64,000 nucleotides of DNA from Actinomycetospora lemnae. GTDB lineage: Bacteria > Actinomycetota > Actinomycetes > Mycobacteriales > Pseudonocardiaceae. The notes beneath the pieces were generated by a model. It had not been told where the DNA came from. It saw only the letters and a program-made list of their open reading frames with translations, and did not search any database. Position numbers and translations under genes: made by a program. The first letter of the stretch is position 1; the number at the start of each line of letters is the position of its first letter. The stretch lies in NCBI RefSeq assembly GCF_028737315.1, contig NZ_JAQZAO010000009.1:203063-267062 (forward strand), in the 5' to 3' direction. Of the stretch, positions 15,608 through 23,447 are shown piece after piece.

Positions 15608-16504
15608 TCAGCGACGGGGCCCGGTCTCCGTGGCACCGCGCTCGGCGCCGCGGCTCGTGTCACCGGTGCTGTCGTCGGTCTCGACCTGCTCCTTGCGGAC
15701 CTGGTCGGAGACCTGCTCCTGCTCGCGCTCGACGTCCTTGCTCACGCGCACGCGTTCCTTGGGCACGGTCTCCTTGCCCACCACGGGCCGTTCCTCGTGG
15801 AGGACGACCTCGTGCTCCTCCTCGGAGATCGCGGGGCCGTCGGTGGCGGCGTCCCGGTTGGCCTCCGTGATCGGCTCGCGCTCGACCCGCACCTCCTCGC
15901 GCGAGACCGGCACGGTGTGGGTCTCGGTCTCGGTGACCACGTACTTGCGCAGTCGCGCCCGGCCGCGCTCGCGGGTCTCGGTACCGACCCGCAGCTCCTC
16001 CTCCGAGCGCGTCATCGCCTCGTCGGTGTTCGGCCCGGACACGTCGTGGCCCTCGCCCCGACCCGCGGCGCGCTCCTCGCCCTGTGCCCGGCCCTGCTCG
16101 GGCTGCCGGCCGGTCCACGACGACTCGCCCCCGGTCGCGCCCGTGCCGGAGTCTGCGCCGCCGCGGGCGGTCGTGGAGCCCTCGTCGGTGTAGGGGATCT
16201 CGTAGTGCTGGAAGAGTCGCTGCTCGTCGCCCTCGGAGAGCTCCGAGTCGGCGTCGATGTGGGGCGCCTCCTGCGCCTGCTCCTTGCGCACCTGGGCGCG
16301 CAGGTCGTCGCCCTCGGCCTGTGCCCCGCGCAGCGGCACGAACGTCTGCTTCGTCCCGAGCAGACCGGTGTGCACGAGCGCCCACTCGGCCTGCCCGCCC
16401 TCCTGGTCGAGATAGATCTCGACGATCCGGCCGATCTTGCTGCCGTGCGCGTCGTAGAGCGTCCGCCCCCGGTACTCCACCCAGCCTGGTCGTGTCTGCG
16501 TCAT
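15608..16504 (-). CDS. PRC-barrel and DUF2382 (YsnF/AvaK-like) stress protein
   Basis: 298 residues from the ATG complementing 16502-16504, preceded by GAGGAA. An N-terminal PRC-barrel covers about 5-80 (GRTLYDAHGSKIGRIVEIYL). A polar linker follows, then a DUF2382 domain from about 170 with strongly charged repeats (VPVSREEVRVEREPI, VVGKETVPKERVRVSKDV) typical of the YsnF general-stress family. It is cytosolic and highly acidic/basic in patches. DUF2382 proteins are common in desiccation-tolerant actinobacteria; their biochemical function is unknown. It is the first of four minus-strand envelope/stress genes and has its own terminator. Confidence 0.85.
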   Translation of the reverse strand: MTQTRPGWVEYRGRTLYDAHGSKIGRIVEIYLDQEGGQAEWALVHTGLLGTKQTFVPLRGAQAEGDDLRAQVRKEQAQEAPHIDADSELSEGDEQRLFQHYEIPYTDEGSTTARGGADSGTGATGGESSWTGRQPEQGRAQGEERAAGRGEGHDVSGPNTDEAMTRSEEELRVGTETRERGRARLRKYVVTETETHTVPVSREEVRVEREPITEANRDAATDGPAISEEEHEVVLHEERPVVGKETVPKERVRVSKDVEREQEQVSDQVRKEQVETDDSTGDTSRGAERGATETGPRR

Positions 16505-16943
16505 CGTCGACGTTCCTCGTCTCACGTGGATGTCGGGCCCTCGGCCCCGGGGATTCGCCGACTCCGCGACACGCGGGCTACGGCCTCCGCCGGGGCGGGG
16601 TCGCCCCGCGATCGCAGGACTCGTCCGGCGGCGCCGCGGACTCGACGCGGCCGGGTGCCGCGGGATGAGCGCGACCGATCTCGACGAAACGGGCACGGGT
16701 GAAGAGCGTGCGGACGGCGGACAGCGTGGGCGCGGTCGGCGCAGGACGCTGTGGCCGGCAGCGCACCCCAGGTTGATGAATCGACGCCAGGCTCGCGATC
16801 GGGCGCTCCCCGGACCCGGCGCCCGCGTCGCTGTGATCCACGACATCCGCGTACCGGATAGTAGGACTTCCGAGTAACCGACGACGCCCCTCACCGTGGG
16901 ATGTGGGCCGTCACCGGCCCACGCCGATCACCGGGAGCCGTCC
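16505..16943. other. 439-base divergent intergenic region
   Basis: This separates the divergent DUF2382 and fabH-like genes and must hold both promoters. I found no convincing -10/-35 pair, repeat or RNA. Short frames crossing it are Arg/Pro-rich and lack ribosome sites. Confidence 0.5.
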
Positions 16944-17963
16944 GTGCACCGCACTCCGATCCAGGTCCGATGCCCCGAGGGCGGCGACGCCCGCCTGCTG
17001 GGCCTCGGCGCGTTCCGGCCCCGCCGGTACGCGACCAACGAGGAGGTGTGCGCGCGCATCGACGTCGACCCCGAGTGGGTCGTCGCGCGCTCCGGCATCC
17101 GCACCCGCGGGGTCGCCGCGGACGACGAGACCGTCGTCGACATGGGTGCCGCGGCCGCCCGCGACGCCCTCGAGGTCGCCGCCGTCTCCCCCGCCGAGAT
17201 CGACGTCGTCGTGGTGGCGACCATGTCGCCGGACACCGCCTGCCCGCAGGTCTCGACCCGGCTCGCCGACCGTCTCGGCGTCACCGGCGCGGCCGTCGAC
17301 CTCGGCGCCGCGTGCTCGGGCTTCTCCTACGGCCTCGAGATGGCCCGCGCCATGATCCGGGCCGGGACGGCGCGCCACGTCCTGCTCGTCGGCGTCGAGC
17401 GCATGACCGACCTGCTCGACCTCACCGACCGCTCGACGGCTTTCCTCTTCGGCGACGGCGCGGGCGCGGTGGTCGTCGGGCCGAGCGACGAGCCCGGCGT
17501 CGGTCCCGCTGTCTGGGGCGCCGACGGCAGCCAGGCCGACCTCATCGCACACCGCCCCAGCTGGCGCGACGGCCTCGCGGACCCGGAGGGACCGGTGCCG
17601 GGCCTGCGCATGCAGGGGCCCACGGTGTTCCGCTGGGCGAGCACGCAGATCGCGCCGGTCGCCGAGAAGGCGCTCGCCGCCGCCGGCGTGACCGTCGACG
17701 ACCTCGACGCCTTCGTGCCCCACCAGGCCAACAACCGGATCACCGACGCCCTCGTGCGCGCCCTCGCGCTGCCCGACCGCGTCGTCGTCGCCCGCGACGT
17801 CGTCCGCGCCGGCAACACCTCGGCGGCCTCGGTGCCGCTGGCGATGCACGCCCTGCTCCGGGACGGCGACGCCGAGCCCGGGCAGGTCGCCCTGCTCGCG
17901 GGGTTCGGCGCCGGCCTGACCTACGGCTCGCAGGTGGTCGCCCTGCCGCCGGTCACCGCCTGA
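16944..17963 (+). CDS. fabH: 3-oxoacyl-ACP synthase III family protein
   Basis: 339 residues from GTG 16944, with GGGAG nine bases upstream. The thiolase-fold triad is complete: Cys124 in GAACSGFSYG, His260 in PHQANNRI and Asn291 in RAGNTSAAS. FabH condenses acetyl-CoA or a branched acyl-CoA with malonyl-ACP to start fatty acid synthesis. It stands alone, without acpP or fabD nearby, so it could also be a secondary KAS III for a special acyl starter. It converges with the Mn exporter gene; the stops are 10 bases apart and sit in a small inverted repeat (CTGACC/GGTCAG). Confidence 0.85.
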   Translation: MHRTPIQVRCPEGGDARLLGLGAFRPRRYATNEEVCARIDVDPEWVVARSGIRTRGVAADDETVVDMGAAAARDALEVAAVSPAEIDVVVVATMSPDTACPQVSTRLADRLGVTGAAVDLGAACSGFSYGLEMARAMIRAGTARHVLLVGVERMTDLLDLTDRSTAFLFGDGAGAVVVGPSDEPGVGPAVWGADGSQADLIAHRPSWRDGLADPEGPVPGLRMQGPTVFRWASTQIAPVAEKALAAAGVTVDDLDAFVPHQANNRITDALVRALALPDRVVVARDVVRAGNTSAASVPLAMHALLRDGDAEPGQVALLAGFGAGLTYGSQVVALPPVTA

Positions 17964-17973
17964 CCGGTGGGGG

Positions 17974-18567
17974 TCAGCCCGCGAAGGCCTCGACGGCGAG
18001 CCAGATCCCGAAGACGAAGAAGAGGACCGCGGCGCCGATCCGGATGACCTTGTCGGGCAGCTTCCGCCCGAGCACCCGGCCCAGCACGATCGCGAGCGCG
18101 TCGGCGGCGACCATCCCGATCGTCGAGCCGAGCCACACCCCGGAGACGCCGGCGGCACCGGGGTACTGGGTCGCGAGCGTGATCGTCGCGAGCATCGTCT
18201 TGTCGCCGAGCTCGGCGAGGAAGAACGCGACGCCGACGGTGAAGAACGCCGAGCGGGTGGTGGCGCTGCTCTTGTTCTTCTCCTCCTCGGTCAGCGCGTC
18301 GCCCCGCAGCGTCCACAGGCCGAACGCGATGAACGCGACGGCGGCGACCAGCGAGATCCAGAACGTGGGGATCGCGGCGCCGAGCAGGTAGCCCACCCCG
18401 ACCGAGACGGCGTGCGTCAGCGCCGTCGCCGCGCCGATCCCCAGCAGCACCGGCAGGGCCCGGAAGCGGGTCGCGAACGTCATCGCCATGAGCTGGGACT
18501 TGTCACCCAGCTCGGCGACGAAGATGACGGCGAAGCTCAGGGCGGTCGCGGCGAGGAAGCCGGTCAC
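17974..18567 (-). CDS. GDT1/TMEM165 (UPF0016) family manganese exporter
   Basis: 197 residues from the GTG complementing 18565-18567, with a strong GAGAGGAG ribosome site. Six membrane helices are arranged as two homologous halves, each with the E-x-G-D-K family motif: FVAELGDKSQL near residue 14 and FLAELGDKTML near residue 115. These acidic motifs bind Mn2+ or Ca2+; bacterial members (MneA, Mnx) export manganese from the cytoplasm. The yybP-ykoY-type Mn2+ riboswitch in its 5' leader (18641-18740) supports manganese as substrate. The ribosome site overlaps the 3' arm of a 7-bp leader hairpin (18583-18602), a plausible point of translational control. Confidence 0.9.
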   Translation of the reverse strand: MTGFLAATALSFAVIFVAELGDKSQLMAMTFATRFRALPVLLGIGAATALTHAVSVGVGYLLGAAIPTFWISLVAAVAFIAFGLWTLRGDALTEEEKNKSSATTRSAFFTVGVAFFLAELGDKTMLATITLATQYPGAAGVSGVWLGSTIGMVAADALAIVLGRVLGRKLPDKVIRIGAAVLFFVFGIWLAVEAFAG

Positions 18568-18582
18568 GACGGGCGCGCTCCT

Positions 18583-18602
18583 CTCGGTCGGGACGGACCG
18601 AG
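18583..18602 (-). promoter_or_regulatory. Leader hairpin overlapping the ribosome binding site
   Basis: In the transcript CTCGGTC pairs with GACCGAG around a 6-base loop. The 3' arm runs into the GAGAGGAG ribosome site of the manganese exporter, so the helix could hide part of it. A second 8-bp hairpin lies at 18618-18638 between it and the riboswitch. Confidence 0.45.
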
Positions 18603-18640
18603 GCGCACGCTCCGGCCCGACCCGTGGACAACGGGTCGAC

Positions 18641-18740
18641 GCCGAAGGTCTCGCCCGCCGCCGGTGTCCGACGGCCCCCGCGGCCGGACGCCGGAGCATC
18701 AGTGTGTCGACCGCGGTGTTGGGAGCTACTCCCCTTCGCT
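18641..18740 (-). promoter_or_regulatory. yybP-ykoY family Mn2+ riboswitch
   Basis: Read on the minus strand, the element opens with GCGAAGGGGAGTAGC (18739-18725) and closes with GCGAGACCTTCGGC (18654-18641). CGAAGG and CCTTCG pair to form P1. The two inner strands match the conserved metal-binding loops of the family, GGGGAGUAGC and GCAAGACCUU, with a single A-to-G change in the second. About 70 bases of GC-rich sequence between them can form the two stacked arms. A -10-like TATTGT at 18753-18748 places the transcript start at the 5' edge of the aptamer. It lies 73 bases before the GTG of the GDT1-family gene. Family knowledge: Mn2+ binding turns expression on. Confidence 0.85.
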
Positions 18741-18747
18741 GACGCCG

Positions 18748-18753
18748 ACAATA
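18748..18753 (-). promoter_or_regulatory. -10 element of riboswitch transcript
   Basis: TATTGT on the minus strand, about 8 bases upstream of the aptamer's first paired base. No good -35 is visible 16-18 bases further upstream. A small palindrome, CGTGAG-CGCA-CTCACG, lies at 18783-18798. Confidence 0.5.
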
Positions 18754-18817
18754 GCAGCCGAAAAGGCTCCACCCCATTCACCCGTGAGCGCACTCACGAT
18801 TCGGGGAAATGGCCGCC

Positions 18818-18857
18818 CCACATCCTCGATTTCGGCACGCCGAAATCGGGGATGTGG
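18818..18857 (-). terminator. Strong hairpin terminator directly after the SDR stop codon
   Basis: Arms 18818-18835 and 18840-18857 form an 18-bp stem with a single G-U pair and a 4-base loop. The stem abuts the SDR stop codon complement at 18858. It insulates the riboswitch promoter from upstream transcription. No U-tract. Confidence 0.8.
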
Positions 18858-19691
18858 TCAGGCGTCTTCCCGCACGACCGAGTACGCGACCTCGCGCTGG
18901 GCGTCGTGCTCGGCTAGCCGGGCGACCAGCGAGGCGCGCACGTCGTCGTAGGTGTCCGACCCGAGCGGCAGGCGCAGCGGGGTGGCCCCGCTGTCGATGA
19001 GGTCGACCACGGCGTCGGCGATCTTGTCGGCGTCGTTGGGCAGCGTGAAGCCACCGCCGTTCAGGGCGCGGCGCACCTCCCCCGCCGGTGTGTCCTCGTA
19101 CTCCGGCATGACCGGCGCCGTGACCAGCGCCCCGCCGAACCCGGTCGGCGTCGCCCCGGGCTCGACGATGGTCATCGCGATGCCGAACGGCGCGATCTCG
19201 CGGGCGACGGTCTCGGCGAAGCCCTCGATGCCCCACTTCGAGGCGTGGTAGTAGGCGAAGTTCGGGTAGGTCGTCTGCCCGCCGGCGGTCGAGACCTGCA
19301 GGATGCGTCCGTGCCCCTGCGCGCGCAGGTGCGGCAGCGCGGCGCGGACGACGTGGATCGAGCCGAGCAGGTTGGTGTCGATGACCTGCCGGATCTGCTC
19401 GTCGCCCGCCTCCTCGACCGACGCGAACACGCCGTAGCCCGCGTTGTTGACGACGACGTCGACGGTGCCCAGCGCCGCGAAGGCCTCGTCGACGACGCGG
19501 CGGACGGCCTCGGTGTCGGTGACGTCGAGCTGCCCGACCCAGAGCCGGTCGCCGTGCTCGGCGCGCAGGTCGTCCATCGTCCCGGGGCGGCGCACGGTGG
19601 CGGCGACGCGGTCGCCGCGGGCCAGGAGGCGCTCGGTCAGCAGGCGTCCGAAGCCCGACGAGGTGCCGGTGATGAACCAGGTGGTAGCCAT
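18858..19691 (-). CDS. SDR-family oxidoreductase controlled by divergent MerR regulator
   Basis: 277 residues, classical SDR with TGTSSGFG near residue 8 (the second Gly-x-Gly is GFG), NNAGYGVFAS near residue 86, catalytic Ser in VSTAGG and the Tyr-Lys pair in YYHASKWG. It belongs to the subgroup with a C-terminal extension of about 40 residues. Its promoter is of MerR type: TTGACT and TAGCGT 19 bases apart, with the -10 only seven bases before the ATG, so the mRNA should be leaderless. It is divergent from the MerR gene and followed by an 18-bp hairpin, making it the single target of that regulator at this locus. Confidence 0.88.
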   Translation of the reverse strand: MATTWFITGTSSGFGRLLTERLLARGDRVAATVRRPGTMDDLRAEHGDRLWVGQLDVTDTEAVRRVVDEAFAALGTVDVVVNNAGYGVFASVEEAGDEQIRQVIDTNLLGSIHVVRAALPHLRAQGHGRILQVSTAGGQTTYPNFAYYHASKWGIEGFAETVAREIAPFGIAMTIVEPGATPTGFGGALVTAPVMPEYEDTPAGEVRRALNGGGFTLPNDADKIADAVVDLIDSGATPLRLPLGSDTYDDVRASLVARLAEHDAQREVAYSVVREDA

Positions 19692-19698
19692 GGCGGCG

Positions 19699-19730
19699 AC
19701 GCTAGGAGTTCAAGTCGACTCGAAGTCAAC
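19699..19730 (-). promoter_or_regulatory. MerR-type promoter and operator
   Basis: On the minus strand, -35 TTGACT (19729-19724) and -10 TAGCGT (19704-19699) are separated by 19 bases, the over-long spacer typical of MerR-activated promoters. A 23-base imperfect palindrome, GTTnAnnTCGAnTCGAnnTnAAC, lies at 19708-19730 over the spacer. For the opposite strand, TAGGCT at 19735-19740 sits seven bases before the MerR GTG start. Confidence 0.8.
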
Positions 19731-19747
19731 GTCGTAGGCTGGGCACT

Positions 19748-20179
19748 GTGACCACCGAGACAGAGGCGCTCCTGAGCATCGGTGAGGTCAGCGAGCGCAC
19801 CGGGCTGCCCACCCACACGCTGCGCTTCTACGAGCAGGAGGGCCTGTTCGCCGGGCCGATCCGGCGCAACGCGGCGGGCCGGCGGCTCTACACCGAGGAG
19901 CAGGCGCACTGGGCCCGGGTCTGCACGAAGCTGCGCTCGTCGGGGATGCCGCTGCCGGAGATCCACCGCTACGTGGACCTGGTGCGGCAGGGTCCCGGCA
20001 ACGAGGAGGAGCGGTTCGCGATCCTCCGCGAGCACGAGCAGAAGGTGGCCCGGCAGGTCGCGGACCTGCAGGAGGCACTCGCGGTGATCCACACCAAGGT
20101 GGAGATCTACGAGGAGGCCCTCGCCGCCGGCACGGCCGACGAGCTCTGGCGCGACGGCCCGACCTGCGGCCGATCCTGA
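19748..20179 (+). CDS. MerR-family transcriptional regulator
   Basis: 143 residues. The N-terminal winged helix-turn-helix is clear (LSIGEVSERTGLPTHTLRFY near residue 9, then RRLYTEEQAHW), followed by a long coiled-coil dimer helix (about 80-125). There is no cysteine pair for metal near the coiled coil; a single Cys lies at the extreme C-terminus (GPTCGRS). It most resembles MerR regulators paired with aldo-keto or SDR reductases that sense electrophiles. It should bind the 23-base palindrome at 19708-19730 and activate the divergent SDR gene. GTG start lies seven bases after TAGGCT, suggesting a leaderless transcript. Confidence 0.88.
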   Translation: MTTETEALLSIGEVSERTGLPTHTLRFYEQEGLFAGPIRRNAAGRRLYTEEQAHWARVCTKLRSSGMPLPEIHRYVDLVRQGPGNEEERFAILREHEQKVARQVADLQEALAVIHTKVEIYEEALAAGTADELWRDGPTCGRS

Positions 20180-20257
20180 CCGACGACGGCGGATCTTGAC
20201 CGCCCGACGGCGCCCTCACGACGATGACCGACGTCGTCGCCGCGAAGGAGCACCCGG

Positions 20258-20581
20258 ATGATCCTCATCAACATCGTCATGCCGATCCGGCCCGAGAAGA
20301 CCGACGAGTGGCTGGCCCTCGCCGACTCCTACGCGAAGGACGTCAACTCCGAGGAGGGGTGCCTGTTCTTCAAGTTCTCGCGCAGCCTCACCGACGAGAA
20401 CGAGTACGTCTGCATCGAGGGCTTCCGGGACGCCGAGGCGGGCGCGGCGCACGTGGCGCAGCCGTACGTCAAGCAGTTCTTCGACGCGGCGCCCGACCTC
20501 GTGTCGGCGCAGCCGCAGATCATCTACATCGACACCCCGCACGACGGCTTCGGTCCGATGGGTGAGATCCAGCCGCGCTGA
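20258..20581 (+). CDS. Antibiotic biosynthesis monooxygenase (ABM) domain protein
   Basis: 107 residues forming one dimeric alpha-beta (ferredoxin-like) ABM domain: MILINIVMPIRPEKTDEWL, EEGCLFFKFSRSL, ENEYVCIEGFRDAEAGAAH. Cofactor-free quinol monooxygenases such as YgiN share this fold, but many relatives are uncharacterised. AAGGAG at 20246-20251 precedes the ATG at 20258. It stands 78 bases after the MerR gene on the same strand and might be co-transcribed with it. Confidence 0.8.
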   Translation: MILINIVMPIRPEKTDEWLALADSYAKDVNSEEGCLFFKFSRSLTDENEYVCIEGFRDAEAGAAHVAQPYVKQFFDAAPDLVSAQPQIIYIDTPHDGFGPMGEIQPR

Positions 20582-20654
20582 CCGGTCCGCCGCCGGTGGC
20601 GGGTCCTCCTGTCGGCGCCTGCCTCGGCGGTCGCGGCCTCGCTACGGTGCGGCG

Positions 20655-22835
20655 ATGGAGGCGGGCGCGGTGCCGGTGCCGCTGACCCCGCTCGTCGGCC
20701 GCGAGCGGGAGGTCGCGAAGGCGCGGGCGCTGGTGGGCACCCAACGCCTGCTCACGGTGGTCGGCACCGGCGGGTGCGGGAAGACGCGGCTCGCGATCGA
20801 GGTCGCCGCGGGCGTCCCCGGTGCGGTGTTCGTCGACCTCGCCCCGCTCACCGACCCCGCGCTCGTGCTGCCGACGGTCGCGCGCGCGCTCGGCCTCGGG
20901 GAGGCGGGCGCGCAGCCGCTCGTCACGACGCTGCACCGGCACCTCGCCGACCGGGACGTCTTCCTGCTGCTCGACAACCTCGAGCACCTCCTCGACGCCG
21001 TCGAGGGGATCGCCGATCTGCTCGGCCGGTGTCCCCGGCTGCGGGTGCTCGCGACGAGCCGTTGCCCGTTGCGCATCCCCGGTGAGCACCTGCTCCCCCT
21101 GCACCCGCTGCCGGTCCCCGACGCGGAGCCCGACCCCCGCGCGTGCGCCGAGCTCCCGAGCGTCGCGCTGTTCCTCGACCGGGTGCGCGCCGCCCAGCCC
21201 GACCGCGACCTCACCGACGAGGACCTCCGCGAAGCCGCCCGCATCTGCCGCGCGCTCGACGGGCTCCCGCTGGCCCTCGAGCTCGCGGCCGCGCGGGTGC
21301 GCACGGTCGGGCTGGCGGGCGTCCTCGCCGACGACGGGGTCCGCGTCGCCGACTCGCCGCGACGGGCCGTCCCGGAGCGCCATCGCAGCCTCGACGGCGC
21401 GGTCGCGTGGAGCGTCGCCCTGCTCGACGACGCGGCGGCCACCGTCTTCCGCCGCCTGTCGGTGTTCGCGGGGAGCTGGACGGCGCCGGTGGCGCAGCAG
21501 GTCTGCGGGGGCCCGGGACTCGACGTCGCCGGCGCCCTCGGCCGGCTCGTCGAGCACTCGCTGGTCGAGGTCGTCGCCACCGGCACCGGGGTGCGGTACC
21601 GGATGCTGGAGACGTTGCGCCGGTACGCCGAGGGCCTCGCGCGTGAGGCCGGCGACGAGGCCCCCGTGGAGCGGCACGCGAGGTGGTGCGCGACGCTCGC
21701 GACCGCGGTCCTGACCTGCCCCGGCCCGCAGGAGGCCGTGCAGATCGACGCCGCGCAGACCGAGATCGCGGAGCTGCGGGCCGCGCTCGAGCGCTGCCCG
21801 CCGTCGGCGACCGCCACGGGCCTGCAGACCGCCGCCGACCTCTACTTCTTCTGGGACATGCGGGGCTACCTCGGCGAGGGTCGCGCCCACCTCGAACGCC
21901 TGCTCGCCCGCCCCGAGGCCGCCGACGACGCGGTGCGCCAGGGCGCGCTGCAGTCCCTGGGCCTGTTGCGACTCTGGCAGGACGACCTCGCCGGCGCCTA
22001 CGCCGCCCTGGAGGAGGCCGCGGACCTGGCCGAGCACCGCGGCGACGCCGGCGGCTGGGCCTGGTGCGCGGGCAGCCTCGGGATCGCGCACTTCGCCGGC
22101 GGTGAGGTCGACACGGTCGCCGCACGCGTCGAGCGCGGGCTGGCCGTCGCGCGGGAGGCCGGCGCGTGGATGCCGTTGCTGCGGACGACGTGCGGGCTCG
22201 GCCTCGTGCGCTGGCTCCAGGGCCGGCCCGGCGAGGCGCGCGCCCTGCTCGAAGAGAACGCGGAGCTCGCGGCGCCGACGCCGTGGGGGCTCGCGAAGGC
22301 CGGGTGGTTCCTCGGCTGGTTCGACTTCCTCGACGGCGACCTCGACGCGGCCGACCGGCGGTTCCGGGACGGCATGGCGGCCTTCACCCGCATCGGCGAC
22401 CGCCGCTCGCTGCCCGACTGCCACGACGGCGCCGCGTGCGTCGCCGCCGCGCGGGGCGCTGCCACGGAGGCGCTGGAGCACCTCGCGACGGCCGACGACC
22501 TGCGGGCGCGCGCCGGGTCCCGTCGCAACGCCTACCTGCGCCTGCGGTGCGACGACGCCCGCACGGCCGCGCTCGCGGCCCCGCCGCGCCGCGTGACGGC
22601 CCGGGAGCTCGAGGTCGCGCGGCTGGTGGCCGCCGGGCTGACCAACCGCCAGATCGGCCGGCGCCTCGGCATCAGCGAGCGCACCGCCGAGCGGCACACC
22701 GAGAACCTGCGCGCGAAGCTCGGGGTGGGCACGCGGGCGCAGATCGCGGCGTGGGTGGGGGCGGTACCCACGCCGCGGCGGGCGGACGTGGCGGCCGTCC
22801 CGGATACCGGGGAGCCCCGGACCCCGCTGAGGTGA
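20655..22835 (+). CDS. LuxR-family ATPase transcriptional regulator
   Basis: 726 residues. Walker A is GTGGCGKT at 37-44, a Walker B-like VFLLLDNLEHL lies near residue 100, and an NB-ARC-like region (GLPLALELAAARV near 205) follows. A TPR-like helical region spans about 400-630. The C-terminal LuxR helix-turn-helix spans about 645-700 (RELEVARLVAAGLTNRQIG). It is a STAND-type signalling ATPase that binds DNA after ligand-driven assembly. TACGGT at 20643-20648 ends six bases before the ATG, so the transcript is probably leaderless. Its target may be the downstream SnoaL-like gene, 47 bases away; that is a guess from position. Confidence 0.88.
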   Translation: MEAGAVPVPLTPLVGREREVAKARALVGTQRLLTVVGTGGCGKTRLAIEVAAGVPGAVFVDLAPLTDPALVLPTVARALGLGEAGAQPLVTTLHRHLADRDVFLLLDNLEHLLDAVEGIADLLGRCPRLRVLATSRCPLRIPGEHLLPLHPLPVPDAEPDPRACAELPSVALFLDRVRAAQPDRDLTDEDLREAARICRALDGLPLALELAAARVRTVGLAGVLADDGVRVADSPRRAVPERHRSLDGAVAWSVALLDDAAATVFRRLSVFAGSWTAPVAQQVCGGPGLDVAGALGRLVEHSLVEVVATGTGVRYRMLETLRRYAEGLAREAGDEAPVERHARWCATLATAVLTCPGPQEAVQIDAAQTEIAELRAALERCPPSATATGLQTAADLYFFWDMRGYLGEGRAHLERLLARPEAADDAVRQGALQSLGLLRLWQDDLAGAYAALEEAADLAEHRGDAGGWAWCAGSLGIAHFAGGEVDTVAARVERGLAVAREAGAWMPLLRTTCGLGLVRWLQGRPGEARALLEENAELAAPTPWGLAKAGWFLGWFDFLDGDLDAADRRFRDGMAAFTRIGDRRSLPDCHDGAACVAAARGAATEALEHLATADDLRARAGSRRNAYLRLRCDDARTAALAAPPRRVTARELEVARLVAAGLTNRQIGRRLGISERTAERHTENLRAKLGVGTRAQIAAWVGAVPTPRRADVAAVPDTGEPRTPLR

Positions 22836-22882
22836 GGGCAGCGGCGCGCACCGGCGCCCGCCCGAACCGCCCGGAGGTCCCG

Positions 22883-23287
22883 ATGACCACACCGCTGCAG
22901 AGCTCCGACGTCGCCGTCCTCGAGGAGGGCTACCGCGCCTTCGGCCGGGGCGACGTCGCCGCCGTCGTCGCCCTGCTCGATCCGCAGGTGGCCTGGACCG
23001 AAGCCGCGGGCAGCCCCTACGCCGGCACCCACGTCGGGCCGCAGGCCGTCGTGGCAGGGGTGTTCGCGCGGCTCGGGCAGGACTGGGAGAGCTTCGTGCC
23101 CGTGCCGTCCGAGTTCCTCGCCGCGGGCTCGGCCGTCGTCGTGCTGGGGTCGTTCGAGGGGGTGCACCGCGCGACCGGTCGCTCGATGACGTCGCGCTTC
23201 GCCCACGTGTACCGCCTGGCCGACGGGCGGGTCACGGCGTTCGAGTCGATCAACGACACCCACGCGGTGCGCCGGGCGATGGCGTGA
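22883..23287 (+). CDS. SnoaL-like/NTF2-fold protein
   Basis: 134 residues from ATG 22883 with GGAGG ten bases upstream. The pattern EEGYRAFGRGDVAAVVALLDPQVAW is typical of the SnoaL-like NTF2 fold, and the later strands (VVVLGSFEGVHRATGRSMTSRFAHVYRLADGRV) complete it. Members are small-molecule isomerases, hydrolases or binding proteins with a conical pocket. No catalytic dyad can be assigned. It follows the LuxR ATPase gene on the same strand. Confidence 0.8.
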   Translation: MTTPLQSSDVAVLEEGYRAFGRGDVAAVVALLDPQVAWTEAAGSPYAGTHVGPQAVVAGVFARLGQDWESFVPVPSEFLAAGSAVVVLGSFEGVHRATGRSMTSRFAHVYRLADGRVTAFESINDTHAVRRAMA

Positions 23288-23447
23288 CGGGTGCGCGGGA
23301 TCGCACCGTCGGGGCCGGCGCCGCCGTCATCGCGCACGGCCCCGTCGTGACCCGCCCTGCGTCCACCTCGAGGCCCGACCGCACCGGCCGGGGAGACGGT
23401 CACGGCCGGTCCGCCACGCGGGCGGGGCGGGCGGTGTTCCTCCGGGC

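Noticed and set aside
16505..16943. Search for an RNA gene or riboswitch in the divergent gap.
   Set aside because: No conserved RNA motif or strong hairpin was recognisable by eye.
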